A DNA stretch of 5,095 nt from Chloroflexota bacterium (GTDB taxonomy: Bacteria > Chloroflexota > Anaerolineae > Anaerolineales > DRMV01). The stretch covers positions 1-5,095 of the forward strand of contig JAADEP010000221.1 of NCBI GenBank assembly GCA_013153335.1. Direction: 5' to 3'. Under the pieces are notes generated by a model that was not told where the DNA came from, did not search any database, and worked only from the letters and a program-made list of their open reading frames with translations. Numbering within the stretch: the first letter of the stretch is position 1; the number at the start of each line of letters is the position of its first letter. Below are positions 1 through 5,095 of this stretch, one piece after another. Position numbers and translations under genes: made by a program.

Positions 1-837
1 GGACGCGTTGCGGCCTACGTACGCGGTCACGATGCGGCGTTCCGGCAGCCCCCGGGCCTTGGCCACGGTGACGTAGTCCTCGCCCAGGGTGCTGAGGGTG
101 CTGCTCTTCATGGCCAGCATCCACCCGCCCACGGTGGTGAGGATGTAGGTGGTGATGGGCAGCGCGGCGTGGTAGAACACGTCTTTGATAAACGCCCACG
201 AGAGGGAGGGCTTCATGCCGGGCGAATACGCGCCGCGCATCTTCGCGATGGGCAACAGCTTCCATTGCACGCCCAGGAAGACCAGCAGCATCATCGCGAT
301 CAAATAGTTGGGAATCGCGCTGATGATCGACGCCAGCGTGGTGAGCAGGTGGTCGAACCAGGACCCCCGCCAATAGGCCATGGCCATCCCCAGCAACATC
401 CCCAAAGTAAAGCTGATCAAGAGCGACGTGCCCACGCTGAAGAGGGTCCAGGGCAGGTATTTCGCGATGAGCGCTTTGACCGGCGTGCCTTTGGAGCGGT
501 AGGATGTGCCCAGGTCGCCGTGCAGGAGGTCGATGAGGTAGTCAATGTACTGTTTCCACACCGGCGCTTCGAGGTCGATGCCGAAGAGCGCGGCCGCTTC
601 GTCCCGGGCATCTTCGTAGGAATAGCCGTACAGGTCCATGAGCTCCGCGATGTAGGCATCAATGGGGTTCGACGGCATCAGCCGGATGATGAAGAAGGTG
701 AGGGTGACCACAATGTAAATTTTGAGCAGCGCGACCACCAAACGGCGAACGATGTAGTTCCGAGCCAGGTTACGCAGCCAGGCTCGGATGCGGGGCACCG
801 TTTGGGTGGTCGAAGAGGAAAGAGACGTTGCGCTCAT
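1..837 (-). CDS. DppB-type ABC transporter permease, partial (C-terminus beyond window)
   Basis: This is an inner-membrane permease subunit of a dipeptide/oligopeptide-type ABC importer (BPD_transp_1 family). I translated the minus strand from the ATG at 837; the frame stays open for 279 codons to base 1, so the C-terminal end is missing. Visible parts are a 25-30 residue basic cytoplasmic N-terminus, a first membrane helix at about residues 32-53 (VVALLKIYIVVTLTFFII), the DppB-like motif HGDLGTSYR at 106-114, and further hydrophobic segments at about 131-155, 167-195 and 224-243. The EAA-type loop that contacts the ATPase is at about 252-269 (GEDYVTVAKARGLPERRI). The ATG overlaps the preceding stop codon as ATGA and has a GGAGG 9 nt upstream. 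Family members are usually a little over 300 residues, so only a short part should be missing. The substrate cannot be read from the sequence. Position in a MurNAc-salvage operon suggests muropeptides or MurNAc-containing sugars, although oligopeptides or other oligosaccharides are also imported by this family. Confidence 0.93.
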   Translation of the reverse strand, partial: MSATSLSSSTTQTVPRIRAWLRNLARNYIVRRLVVALLKIYIVVTLTFFIIRLMPSNPIDAYIAELMDLYGYSYEDARDEAAALFGIDLEAPVWKQYIDYLIDLLHGDLGTSYRSKGTPVKALIAKYLPWTLFSVGTSLLISFTLGMLLGMAMAYWRGSWFDHLLTTLASIISAIPNYLIAMMLLVFLGVQWKLLPIAKMRGAYSPGMKPSLSWAFIKDVFYHAALPITTYILTTVGGWMLAMKSSTLSTLGEDYVTVAKARGLPERRIVTAYVGRNAS

Positions 838-2765
838 AGGCTCTTGCCTCCAGAAGGGGTCGGTTCGGGGGATGAGGTCGGGTTTTCCCGTGCGTGCTGC
901 AGCGCGCGGTGCACGTGGCCGCGCGCTTGTTGCAAATACGCCCGCGCTTGGTCGGCCGAAATCCCCGCGAGCAGGCTGACCAGCGCGACTTTGACGTCCC
1001 AACCGCTCGCGTCCAGGGCTTGCCGCGCGCGTTCGGGGTCAACGCCCGCGGCCTGGGTCAAGATGCGCACGGCCCGGGCTCGCAGTTTCGCGTTCTCTGG
1101 CCGCACATCCACCATGAGGTTGCCATAAACTTTGCCCAAGCGCACCATAACCCCGGTGCTCAATGTGTTGAGGATGAGCTTTTGCGCGGTGCCGGCCTTG
1201 AGACGGGTCGAGCCGGTCAGCACTTCGGGCCCGACCAAGGCGGCCAGGGTATGGTCGGCTTCGTCCGCGATGGGTGAGGGCAGGTTGCAGACCACCGCGA
1301 GGGTGTACGCGCCTCGGCGTCGGGCCTCCTGGATCGCGCCCAAGACATAAGGCGTGCGACCGCTCGCGCTCAAGCCCACGACCGTATCCTGGGGCCCCAC
1401 GTCTAGGGCAGCCACGGCACGCGCGCCGGCCTCGGGGTCATCTTCGGCTGCTTCTTTGGCCTGGCCCAGGGCTTGCCAACCGCCCGCGAGCACGCCCAGC
1501 ACCTGGTCCGGTTCGGTGCGGAAGGTTGGCGGGGCCTCGGCCGCGTCGAGCACGCCCAAACGGCCCGAGGTGCCCGCGCCGATGTAGATCAGACGACCGC
1601 CCTGGGCCATGCGCTCGGCCACGGCTTCGATGGCCATGGCCAGCTCGGGCAGGATGCGCCGCACCGCGGCCACGGCCCGTTCGTCCTCCGCGTTCATCAA
1701 GCCCGCGAACGCGAACGCGTCCAGGGCGTCCATGTGGCGGGTGAGCACATTGGGCCGTTCGGTGGCCCAGATTTCGGCCTCGGCCCGCGTCGTTGTGTCG
1801 GCTTGCCAGCGCGGCAGGGGGCGCCCGGCCACGTCCCACGCGAGCCAGGCCGCGCCCTCCGCGCCCGAGCGCTGCAAGCGCCGAAATTGCACCTGGGGCA
1901 GCCGCGCGTGCACGGCCTGTTGTACGAGCTCCCGATAGAAGGCGTGGTGCTCCAAGAGCCCACCTGCCAAGACCAGGGGGAAGGGCTCTTGATCAAACTG
2001 CAGCTGCCGCGCGACCGCGGTCACCGCGTCGGCCAGGGCTTCGGCCCCCCGGAGGGCCAGGCGCACGGCCTCGGGGTCTCCTTCGCGGGCCGTGTCGAGG
2101 ACCAGGGGCGCGAGTTGGGCCACGGGGGTGACCGGGTTCGCCTGGTCGTAGAGCCAGGTCAGGATCTGGCCGGGCTCGCGCAGGCCGAGCGCGGCCAGGA
2201 GCCGGGCTCGCAATAGGGTGGGCAGGCCCATGCCGTCGGCCGCGGCCAGGACCGCGCGCAGGCCGTCCATGCCCAAGACAAAGCCGCTGCCGACGTCGAG
2301 CAGGTGCCCCCAGCCGGCCGCGCGCGCGTGCCGGCCTTCTCGCACGCCGTACGCGATGGAACCCGTACCCGCGATGAGCACGATGCCGTGGAGCGTGCCC
2401 ACGCCCGCGACCAGGGCGGCCAGCGCGTCGTTCTCGACCCGCAGGCGTAGCCCTGGCCATTGCTCGCGCAAACGGGCCATGGCCCGCTCCCGGTCCTCGG
2501 GTCGGTCGATGCCACCCTGGGCCAGCGCGAGGGCCTGGGCGGCTTCGACAGCGACGCCTGCTTCGCGCGCGGCCGCGTGCACCGCGCGCGCGACCTCCCG
2601 GACCATGACGTCCCAGCCCATTTGGTGCGGGTTGCTGGGGCCGGCCCAGCCCTGGCCCCAAACGCGGCCCTCGGGGTCCATCACGACCGCGTGGGTTTTG
2701 GTGCCGCCGCCGTCCACGCCGATGACAAAGGTCGTGGGTGAGCTCGCGCGCGCGTCAGGACTCAT
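834..2765 (-). CDS. murQ: Fused MurNAc/GlcNAc kinase (MurK-like) and MurNAc-6-phosphate etherase (MurQ)
   Basis: This 643-residue bifunctional protein probably phosphorylates MurNAc and then splits the lactyl ether of MurNAc-6-P, giving GlcNAc-6-P and D-lactate in the cytoplasm. Residues about 14-312 (roughly 2726-1830) form a BadF/BadG-type sugar kinase. They show the phosphate-binding loop GVDGGGTKT (16-24), GPSNPHQMG, the putative catalytic Asp in VENDALAAL (D113), the adenosine-type motif LIAGTGSIAYG, and LAGGLLEHH near the end. Residues about 328-625 (roughly 1784-891) form a complete MurQ SIS domain: IGAGTSGRLGVLDAAEAPP, GLSASGRTPYV, TGSTRLKAGTAQKLILN and GKVYGNLMVDV, followed by a C-terminal helical UBA-like part. 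The two glutamates that match the E. coli MurQ catalytic pair are present (E410 in DAAE, E441 in AAEDD). I chose the ATG at 2765 because a GGAG lies 7 nt upstream and homology starts just after it; a longer start at 2843 would add 26 unmatched residues inside namZ. One oddity is that the kinase DEGSG signature reads LLDVGSG. MurQ function is very sure; kinase specificity (MurNAc, GlcNAc or both) is inferred. Confidence 0.95.
   Translation of the reverse strand: MSPDARASSPTTFVIGVDGGGTKTHAVVMDPEGRVWGQGWAGPSNPHQMGWDVMVREVARAVHAAAREAGVAVEAAQALALAQGGIDRPEDRERAMARLREQWPGLRLRVENDALAALVAGVGTLHGIVLIAGTGSIAYGVREGRHARAAGWGHLLDVGSGFVLGMDGLRAVLAAADGMGLPTLLRARLLAALGLREPGQILTWLYDQANPVTPVAQLAPLVLDTAREGDPEAVRLALRGAEALADAVTAVARQLQFDQEPFPLVLAGGLLEHHAFYRELVQQAVHARLPQVQFRRLQRSGAEGAAWLAWDVAGRPLPRWQADTTTRAEAEIWATERPNVLTRHMDALDAFAFAGLMNAEDERAVAAVRRILPELAMAIEAVAERMAQGGRLIYIGAGTSGRLGVLDAAEAPPTFRTEPDQVLGVLAGGWQALGQAKEAAEDDPEAGARAVAALDVGPQDTVVGLSASGRTPYVLGAIQEARRRGAYTLAVVCNLPSPIADEADHTLAALVGPEVLTGSTRLKAGTAQKLILNTLSTGVMVRLGKVYGNLMVDVRPENAKLRARAVRILTQAAGVDPERARQALDASGWDVKVALVSLLAGISADQARAYLQQARGHVHRALQHARENPTSSPEPTPSGGKSL
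847..851 (-). promoter_or_regulatory. Ribosome binding site of the ABC permease gene
   Basis: The minus strand reads GGAGG, a full Shine-Dalgarno core, 9 nt before the ATG at 837. It lies inside the last codons of the kinase-MurQ gene and fixes the permease start at the ATGA overlap. Confidence 0.8.
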
Positions 2766-3873
2766 CGAGCCACTCCATCCAATCGACGATCTCCCGCCAC
2801 GAAACGCCCTCTTGCAAGCGTTGCCGCGGGAAGGAACGGCCAAAGAGCAGGTCGAGCCAATAGCCGCCGTTGGGCGTGCGGATGAACTGAAAGCGCGCGG
2901 GGTTCTGGGCCCGGGCGAGCGCGATGATGGCCAGCCCGGTCCGCACGGGCCGAAACTCGTTCCGCGCGGTGACGTGGACCTGCACGCCGTAGCAGGTCTG
3001 GCCGGTGTATTTGTGGCTGGTGGGGGTGAAGGTCACGGGCCGGAAGCGCACCCCGGGCAGGCCCGCGGCATTGAGCTCGTCGGCCAAACGGAACGGGTCG
3101 AGCCATGGCGCGCCGACCACGTGGAAGGGCAGGGGCGTGCCCCGGCCTTCGGAGAGGTTGGTGCCCTCGATCAGGCCCATCCCGGCATACAGCAGCGCGG
3201 TTTCGCCCGAGGGCAGGTTGGGCGAAGGCGGAACCCAGCTCGGCATCCACGCGTCGTACCACCAGCCTCGGTTCCAGCCCTTGATGGGGACTACGTCGAG
3301 GTCGACGTCGAACTCGAGCATGTTGGACGCGATCAGCGCGAGCTCGCCGATGGTGCGCCCGTGCCGCACAGGGAGCGGCAGCATGCCGACGAAGGACGAA
3401 AAGCGCAGGTCCAGAACCGGGCCTTCCATAAAACGACCGGTGATGGGGTTGGGCCGGTCGAGGATCACCACCGGGACTTCGGCCTGCGCGGCCGCGCGCA
3501 TGGTTTCGATCATGGTGCTCGCGTAGGTGAAGAACCGCGCGCCCACGTCGGGCAAGTCGACGATCAGCAGGTCTAAGCCCGCCAGTTGTTCGGGTGTCGG
3601 CGCGCGCTGGGCGCCGTACAAGCTGATGACCGGGATGTTGAGCCGTGGCTCGTGCCGGTCGGGCACGTTCGCGCCCGGCGGCGCGTCCGCGAAAAAACCG
3701 TGTTCGGGCGCGAACAAGACGGCCAGGTTCGCGCCTGCGCGGTGCAACGCGAGCGCAGCGTCGGTCAGGTCGGTTGTGGTGACCGCGGCCATGTTGGTGA
3801 GCAAACCCAGGCGTTTCCAGTGCCATTCTCGTGGCAATTCTTGCACAACTTGGTCAAGCCCTGTGGTTACCAT
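2755..3873 (-). CDS. namZ: NamZ-type exo-beta-N-acetylmuramidase (DUF1343, GH171)
   Basis: This 372-residue protein should release MurNAc from the non-reducing end of peptidoglycan fragments such as MurNAc-GlcNAc, as shown for Bacillus subtilis NamZ (YbbC). DUF1343 motifs run through the whole protein: LLTNMAA (24-30), LFAPEHGFF (53-61), DLPDVGARFFTYASTM (106-121), ILDRPNPITG (137-146), EGPVLD (150-155), PVRHGRTIGELA (168-179), PSPNLPSGE (216-224), IEGTNLSEGRGT (235-246) and GAPW (254-257). The length suits the mature family domain. No signal peptide is visible: the N-terminus MVTTGLDQVVQELPREWHWK is polar and the conserved domain begins almost at once, so the enzyme looks cytoplasmic, unlike the secreted B. 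subtilis protein. The ATG has a GAGG 6 nt upstream, 19 bp separate it from the regulator gene, and its last 11 bases overlap the start of the kinase-MurQ gene. Family assignment is strong; the exact natural substrate is inferred from the operon. Confidence 0.93.
   Translation of the reverse strand: MVTTGLDQVVQELPREWHWKRLGLLTNMAAVTTTDLTDAALALHRAGANLAVLFAPEHGFFADAPPGANVPDRHEPRLNIPVISLYGAQRAPTPEQLAGLDLLIVDLPDVGARFFTYASTMIETMRAAAQAEVPVVILDRPNPITGRFMEGPVLDLRFSSFVGMLPLPVRHGRTIGELALIASNMLEFDVDLDVVPIKGWNRGWWYDAWMPSWVPPSPNLPSGETALLYAGMGLIEGTNLSEGRGTPLPFHVVGAPWLDPFRLADELNAAGLPGVRFRPVTFTPTSHKYTGQTCYGVQVHVTARNEFRPVRTGLAIIALARAQNPARFQFIRTPNGGYWLDLLFGRSFPRQRLQEGVSWREIVDWMEWLDES
2773..2776 (-). promoter_or_regulatory. 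Ribosome binding site that decides the kinase-MurQ start
   Basis: The minus strand reads GGAG 7 nt before the ATG at 2765, within the final codons of namZ. Together with the start of kinase homology 13 residues later, it favours this start over the in-frame ATG at 2843. Confidence 0.75.
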
Positions 3874-3879
3874 GGTCGT

Positions 3880-3883
3880 CCTC
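3880..3883 (-). promoter_or_regulatory. Ribosome binding site of namZ
   Basis: The minus strand reads GAGG 6 nt before the ATG at 3873, in the 19-bp gap after the regulator stop codon. It supports a start without any signal peptide. Confidence 0.7.
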
Positions 3884-3892
3884 GGTGGGTGG

Positions 3893-4687
3893 TTAGTGCA
3901 GGTGATAGAGGTTCGCGACGCGCCCCTGGGCTTCGGGCCCGTTGATGCGCAGTTCGACCTTTAGGCGAAATCGATCGGCCCGATAGAAGGAACGCACATA
4001 CTCCACGGGCGTGCCGTCGTGGGCAAACGTGATGCGTTCCATCGCGAGCACGGGGCGATAGGGCTCAATGTGGAGGAGAGGAGCGATGTCGGGGTCTGCT
4101 TCACGGGCTTCGACCATTTGCAGGGCTCGCGTGAGGCGCAAGCCGTAGTGCCGCTGCAACACCGCGTAGAGCGATTCCCGGCTGAAGTCAAAGCGCGGCA
4201 GCTCGGGGAAGCGCGCGTACACCAGATACGCGCTTTCGAGCGCGACGGGCGCGCCGTCGACCAGGCGTTGCCGGGTCAGGCGGACGAGGCGGGTTCCGGG
4301 CGGCACGTGCAACGCGCGGGCGCTGGTTTCGTCGGCGGGAGTGGTCGTCAGATCCAGCACACGCGAGCCCGGGGTAAAGCCTTGGCTTCGCACCTCCTGG
4401 GTGAATCCTGAGAGTCGCTGCAAGTTCTGCTCAATCCGCGGCCGGGAAGCAACGAACGTGCCCTTGCCGGGGACGGTGTACAGGTAGCCTTCGTTGATCA
4501 GGGTTTGCAGAGCTTGGCGTACGGTCATGCGGCTCACGCCCAGGGCCTCGCTGAGCTCGCGTTCCGAGGGCACCCGTTGGTGGGGTTGAAAGCCGCCGCT
4601 CAAAATCGCGCGCAGCAAGGCTTGACGGATTTGCAAATACAGGGGCTCGGCGCGCTCGCGGTCAATGGGCGTGAGCTTCAGATCCAC
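3893..4687 (-). CDS. GntR-family (HutC/NagR subfamily) transcriptional regulator with UTRA domain
   Basis: This 264-residue cytoplasmic DNA-binding protein probably represses its own operon. The N-terminal winged helix-turn-helix spans about residues 15-80. It contains PLYLQIRQALLRAI, VPSERELSEALGVSRMTVRQ (39-58, including the recognition helix), and the wing LYTVPGKGTFVA (69-80). The rest, about 90-246, is a UTRA ligand-binding domain with characteristic stretches ALESAYLVYARFPEL (149-163) and PVEYVRSFYRADRFRLKVEL (227-246). The start is GTG, supported by a GGGGAG 7 nt upstream and by the position of the HTH. It is the first gene of the operon, 19 bp before namZ, and directly follows a promoter with a perfect palindrome. 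UTRA regulators such as NagR/YvoA and DasR sense amino-sugar phosphates. Here GlcNAc-6-P or MurNAc-6-P is the natural guess, but the ligand cannot be read from the sequence. Confidence 0.95.
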   Translation of the reverse strand: MDLKLTPIDRERAEPLYLQIRQALLRAILSGGFQPHQRVPSERELSEALGVSRMTVRQALQTLINEGYLYTVPGKGTFVASRPRIEQNLQRLSGFTQEVRSQGFTPGSRVLDLTTTPADETSARALHVPPGTRLVRLTRQRLVDGAPVALESAYLVYARFPELPRFDFSRESLYAVLQRHYGLRLTRALQMVEAREADPDIAPLLHIEPYRPVLAMERITFAHDGTPVEYVRSFYRADRFRLKVELRINGPEAQGRVANLYHLH

Positions 4688-4694
4688 AACGGCG

Positions 4695-4700
4695 CTCCCC
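4695..4700 (-). promoter_or_regulatory. Ribosome binding site supporting the GTG start of the regulator
   Basis: The minus strand reads GGGGAG with 7 nt to the GTG at 4687. The good spacing makes the non-ATG start credible. Confidence 0.75.
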
Positions 4701-4715
4701 GGCTGGGCTGGCGGG

Positions 4716-4737
4716 CGGTCTAAGCCGGCTTAGACCG
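4716..4737. promoter_or_regulatory. Perfect 22-bp palindrome, probable operator of the UTRA regulator
   Basis: The left arm CGGTCTAAGCC is followed directly by its exact reverse complement GGCTTAGACCG, with no mismatch over 22 bp. The outer GGTCTA and TAGACC match the half-sites of HutC/NagR/DasR-type operators, whose usual core is close to GGTCTAGACC, but here 8 bp (AGCCGGCT) lie between them. The site starts 1 bp after the candidate -10 box and would cover the transcription start, so a bound repressor would block RNA polymerase. It ends 28 bp before the regulator start codon. The symmetry is seen directly; binding by the adjacent regulator is inferred. It could also form a hairpin in the leader RNA if transcription began further upstream. 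Confidence 0.8.
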
Positions 4738-4752
4738 GATTGTACCACAATC
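4738..4752. repeat. Short inverted repeat over the -10 box
   Basis: GATTGT and ACAATC are perfect reverse complements separated by ACC. The repeat overlaps the -10 box and adjoins the 22-bp palindrome. It may be a second protein-binding site or may simply reflect the symmetry of the TACAAT/ATTGTA promoter element. Confidence 0.45.
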
Positions 4753-4766
4753 TCGGGCGCTTCCAA
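4739..4766 (-). promoter_or_regulatory. Candidate sigma70-type promoter of the operon
   Basis: On the minus strand TTGGAA (4766-4761) is followed after 16 nt by TACAAT (4744-4739). The -10 box differs from TATAAT at one position and the -35 box matches TTGACA at four of six. Predicted transcription start is near 4730-4732, inside the palindrome, giving a leader of about 43 nt. This is one of the few AT-richer spots in the region. It was found by eye and not scored. Confidence 0.6.
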
Positions 4767-4813
4767 GGTTTTTGGGGCCCATACCGCGGGCCGCGGAACC
4801 CGCGCTTGGCCCG

Positions 4814-4835
4814 GCGGGCGGCGAAACCCGCCCGC
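4814..4835. repeat. Perfect GC hairpin at the head of repeat copy 1
   Basis: GCGGGCGG (4814-4821) pairs perfectly with CCGCCCGC (4828-4835) around the loop CGAAAC. No T-run follows on either strand, so it is not a normal intrinsic terminator. The same left arm with a similar loop (CTGAAC) appears at 5082-5095, where the window ends. Confidence 0.75.
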
Positions 4836-4914
4836 TATCCTCGCCGTCTGCCATGCGTTCCCGCGCATTGGGCCGGATGGTTCGCGCGCAATTTTATCCT
4901 CGCCGCGGGCTTCC
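4828..4914. repeat. Long intergenic direct repeat, copy 1
   Basis: This segment aligns without gaps to 4956-5042. I count 73 identical bases of 87. It begins with 21 identical bases (4828-4848, starting CCGCCCGCTATCC), continues through TGCGTTCCCGCGC and TTGGGCCGGA, and ends in GCCGCGGGCTTC. Within it TATCCTCGCCG occurs twice (4836-4846 and 4895-4905). Confidence 0.85.
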
Positions 4915-4955
4915 AGGCGGCAGCGGCGACACGAACGCGCCCCTGGCTGCTGAAG

Positions 4956-5042
4956 CCGCCCGCTATCCTCGCCGTCGGTCGTGCGTTCCCGCGCGTTGGG
5001 CCGGACAATTCGCGCATAATCTTATGCCAGCCGCGGGCTTCT
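4956..5042. repeat. Long intergenic direct repeat, copy 2
   Basis: This is the second copy, displaced 128 bp from copy 1, with 14 mismatches and no gaps. Conserved blocks are the first 21 bases, TGCGTTCCCGCGC (4982-4994), TTGGGCCGGA (4996-5005) and GCCGCGGGCTTC (5030-5041). The sequence before it (GGCTGCTGAAG) is a decayed form of the hairpin arm seen before copy 1. Confidence 0.85.
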
Positions 5043-5095
5043 ATCCCGTAGCGTCTGCGGCCCGCGAGCGCACCCATGAGCGCGGGCGGCTGAAC

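Larger units (their letters stand above)
4753..5095. other. Non-coding region upstream of the operon
   Basis: I see no credible gene here on either strand; open frames through it follow the repeats, lack family motifs and have no convincing ribosome binding site. It holds the -35 box, a short symmetric element CCGCGG-G-CCGCGG (4784-4796), a perfect GC hairpin (4814-4835) and two diverged copies of a long repeat. The neighbouring gene to the right is outside the window. Confidence 0.7.

Noticed and set aside
169..1128. A 319-codon open frame on the plus strand
   Set aside because: It is antisense to the permease and the end of MurQ, is extremely rich in Arg, His and Gly, and shows no domain.
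891..1784. SIS domain as a glucokinase-regulator or other sugar isomerase
   Set aside because: The motifs GAGTSGRLG, DAAEAPP and GSTRLKAGTAQK and the two catalytic glutamates are those of MurQ etherases.
2766..2843. A longer N-terminus for the kinase-MurQ protein starting at 2843
   Set aside because: The extra 26 residues have no family match and lie within namZ, while the ATG at 2765 has a well-spaced GGAG.
2218..3576. A 452-codon open frame on the plus strand
   Set aside because: It lies antisense to the namZ and kinase-MurQ genes, which have full family motifs. It has no recognisable domain and is what high GC produces opposite real genes.
2762..3826. A 354-codon minus-strand frame inside namZ
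   Set aside because: It is the shifted frame of namZ, dominated by Arg, Ala and Pro, without motifs; namZ itself matches DUF1343 along its full length.
4814..4835. Intrinsic terminator
   Set aside because: The stem is strong but no T-run follows on either strand.
4828..5042. CRISPR-like array
   Set aside because: Only two diverged copies of about 87 bp with a 41-bp gap are present; this does not fit short identical repeats with unique spacers.
4740..5051. A 103-codon plus-strand frame over the upstream region
   Set aside because: It runs through both repeat copies, begins in the promoter, lacks a ribosome binding site and resembles no family.

Overview
The window is GC-rich bacterial DNA. 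It holds one tightly packed operon on the minus strand that runs off the left edge, with a non-coding, repeat-bearing region at the right. The lineage cannot be fixed from the sequence. High GC, a GntR/HutC-type regulator, an oligopeptide-type ABC permease and GC-rich hairpin repeats would suit a Chloroflexota-like or similar free-living bacterium, but this is a low-confidence inference.

Layout in the direction of transcription (right to left): (1) About 5095-4740 is non-coding. It carries two diverged copies of a repeat of about 87 bp spaced 128 bp apart, a perfect GC hairpin, and probably the start of a third copy at the window edge. (2) At 4766-4716 lies a candidate promoter (TTGGAA, 16 nt, TACAAT), followed at once by a perfect 22-bp palindrome that would cover the transcription start. 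(3) 4687-3893 is a GntR-family regulator with a UTRA sensor domain and a GTG start. (4) 3873-2755 is a NamZ-type (DUF1343/GH171) exo-N-acetylmuramidase with no visible signal peptide. (5) 2765-834 is a two-domain protein: a BadF/BadG-type amino-sugar kinase (MurK-like) fused in frame to N-acetylmuramic acid 6-phosphate etherase (MurQ). (6) 837 to the left edge is a DppB-type ABC permease, cut by the window. The genes are separated by 19 bp, then overlap by 11 bp, then by 4 bp (ATGA). Each has a recognisable Shine-Dalgarno sequence.

Together the genes read as a peptidoglycan-fragment salvage operon. A muropeptide or disaccharide would enter by the ABC transporter. NamZ would release MurNAc from the non-reducing end, the kinase domain would make MurNAc-6-phosphate, and the MurQ domain would cut off D-lactate to give GlcNAc-6-phosphate. 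The UTRA regulator probably senses an amino-sugar phosphate and represses through the palindrome. The unusual points are the kinase-etherase fusion, an apparently cytoplasmic NamZ, an oligopeptide-type permease where better-known MurNAc systems use a PTS, a GntR/UTRA regulator in the place where E. coli uses RpiR-type MurR, and an operator whose half-sites are spread further apart than the usual HutC-type site.
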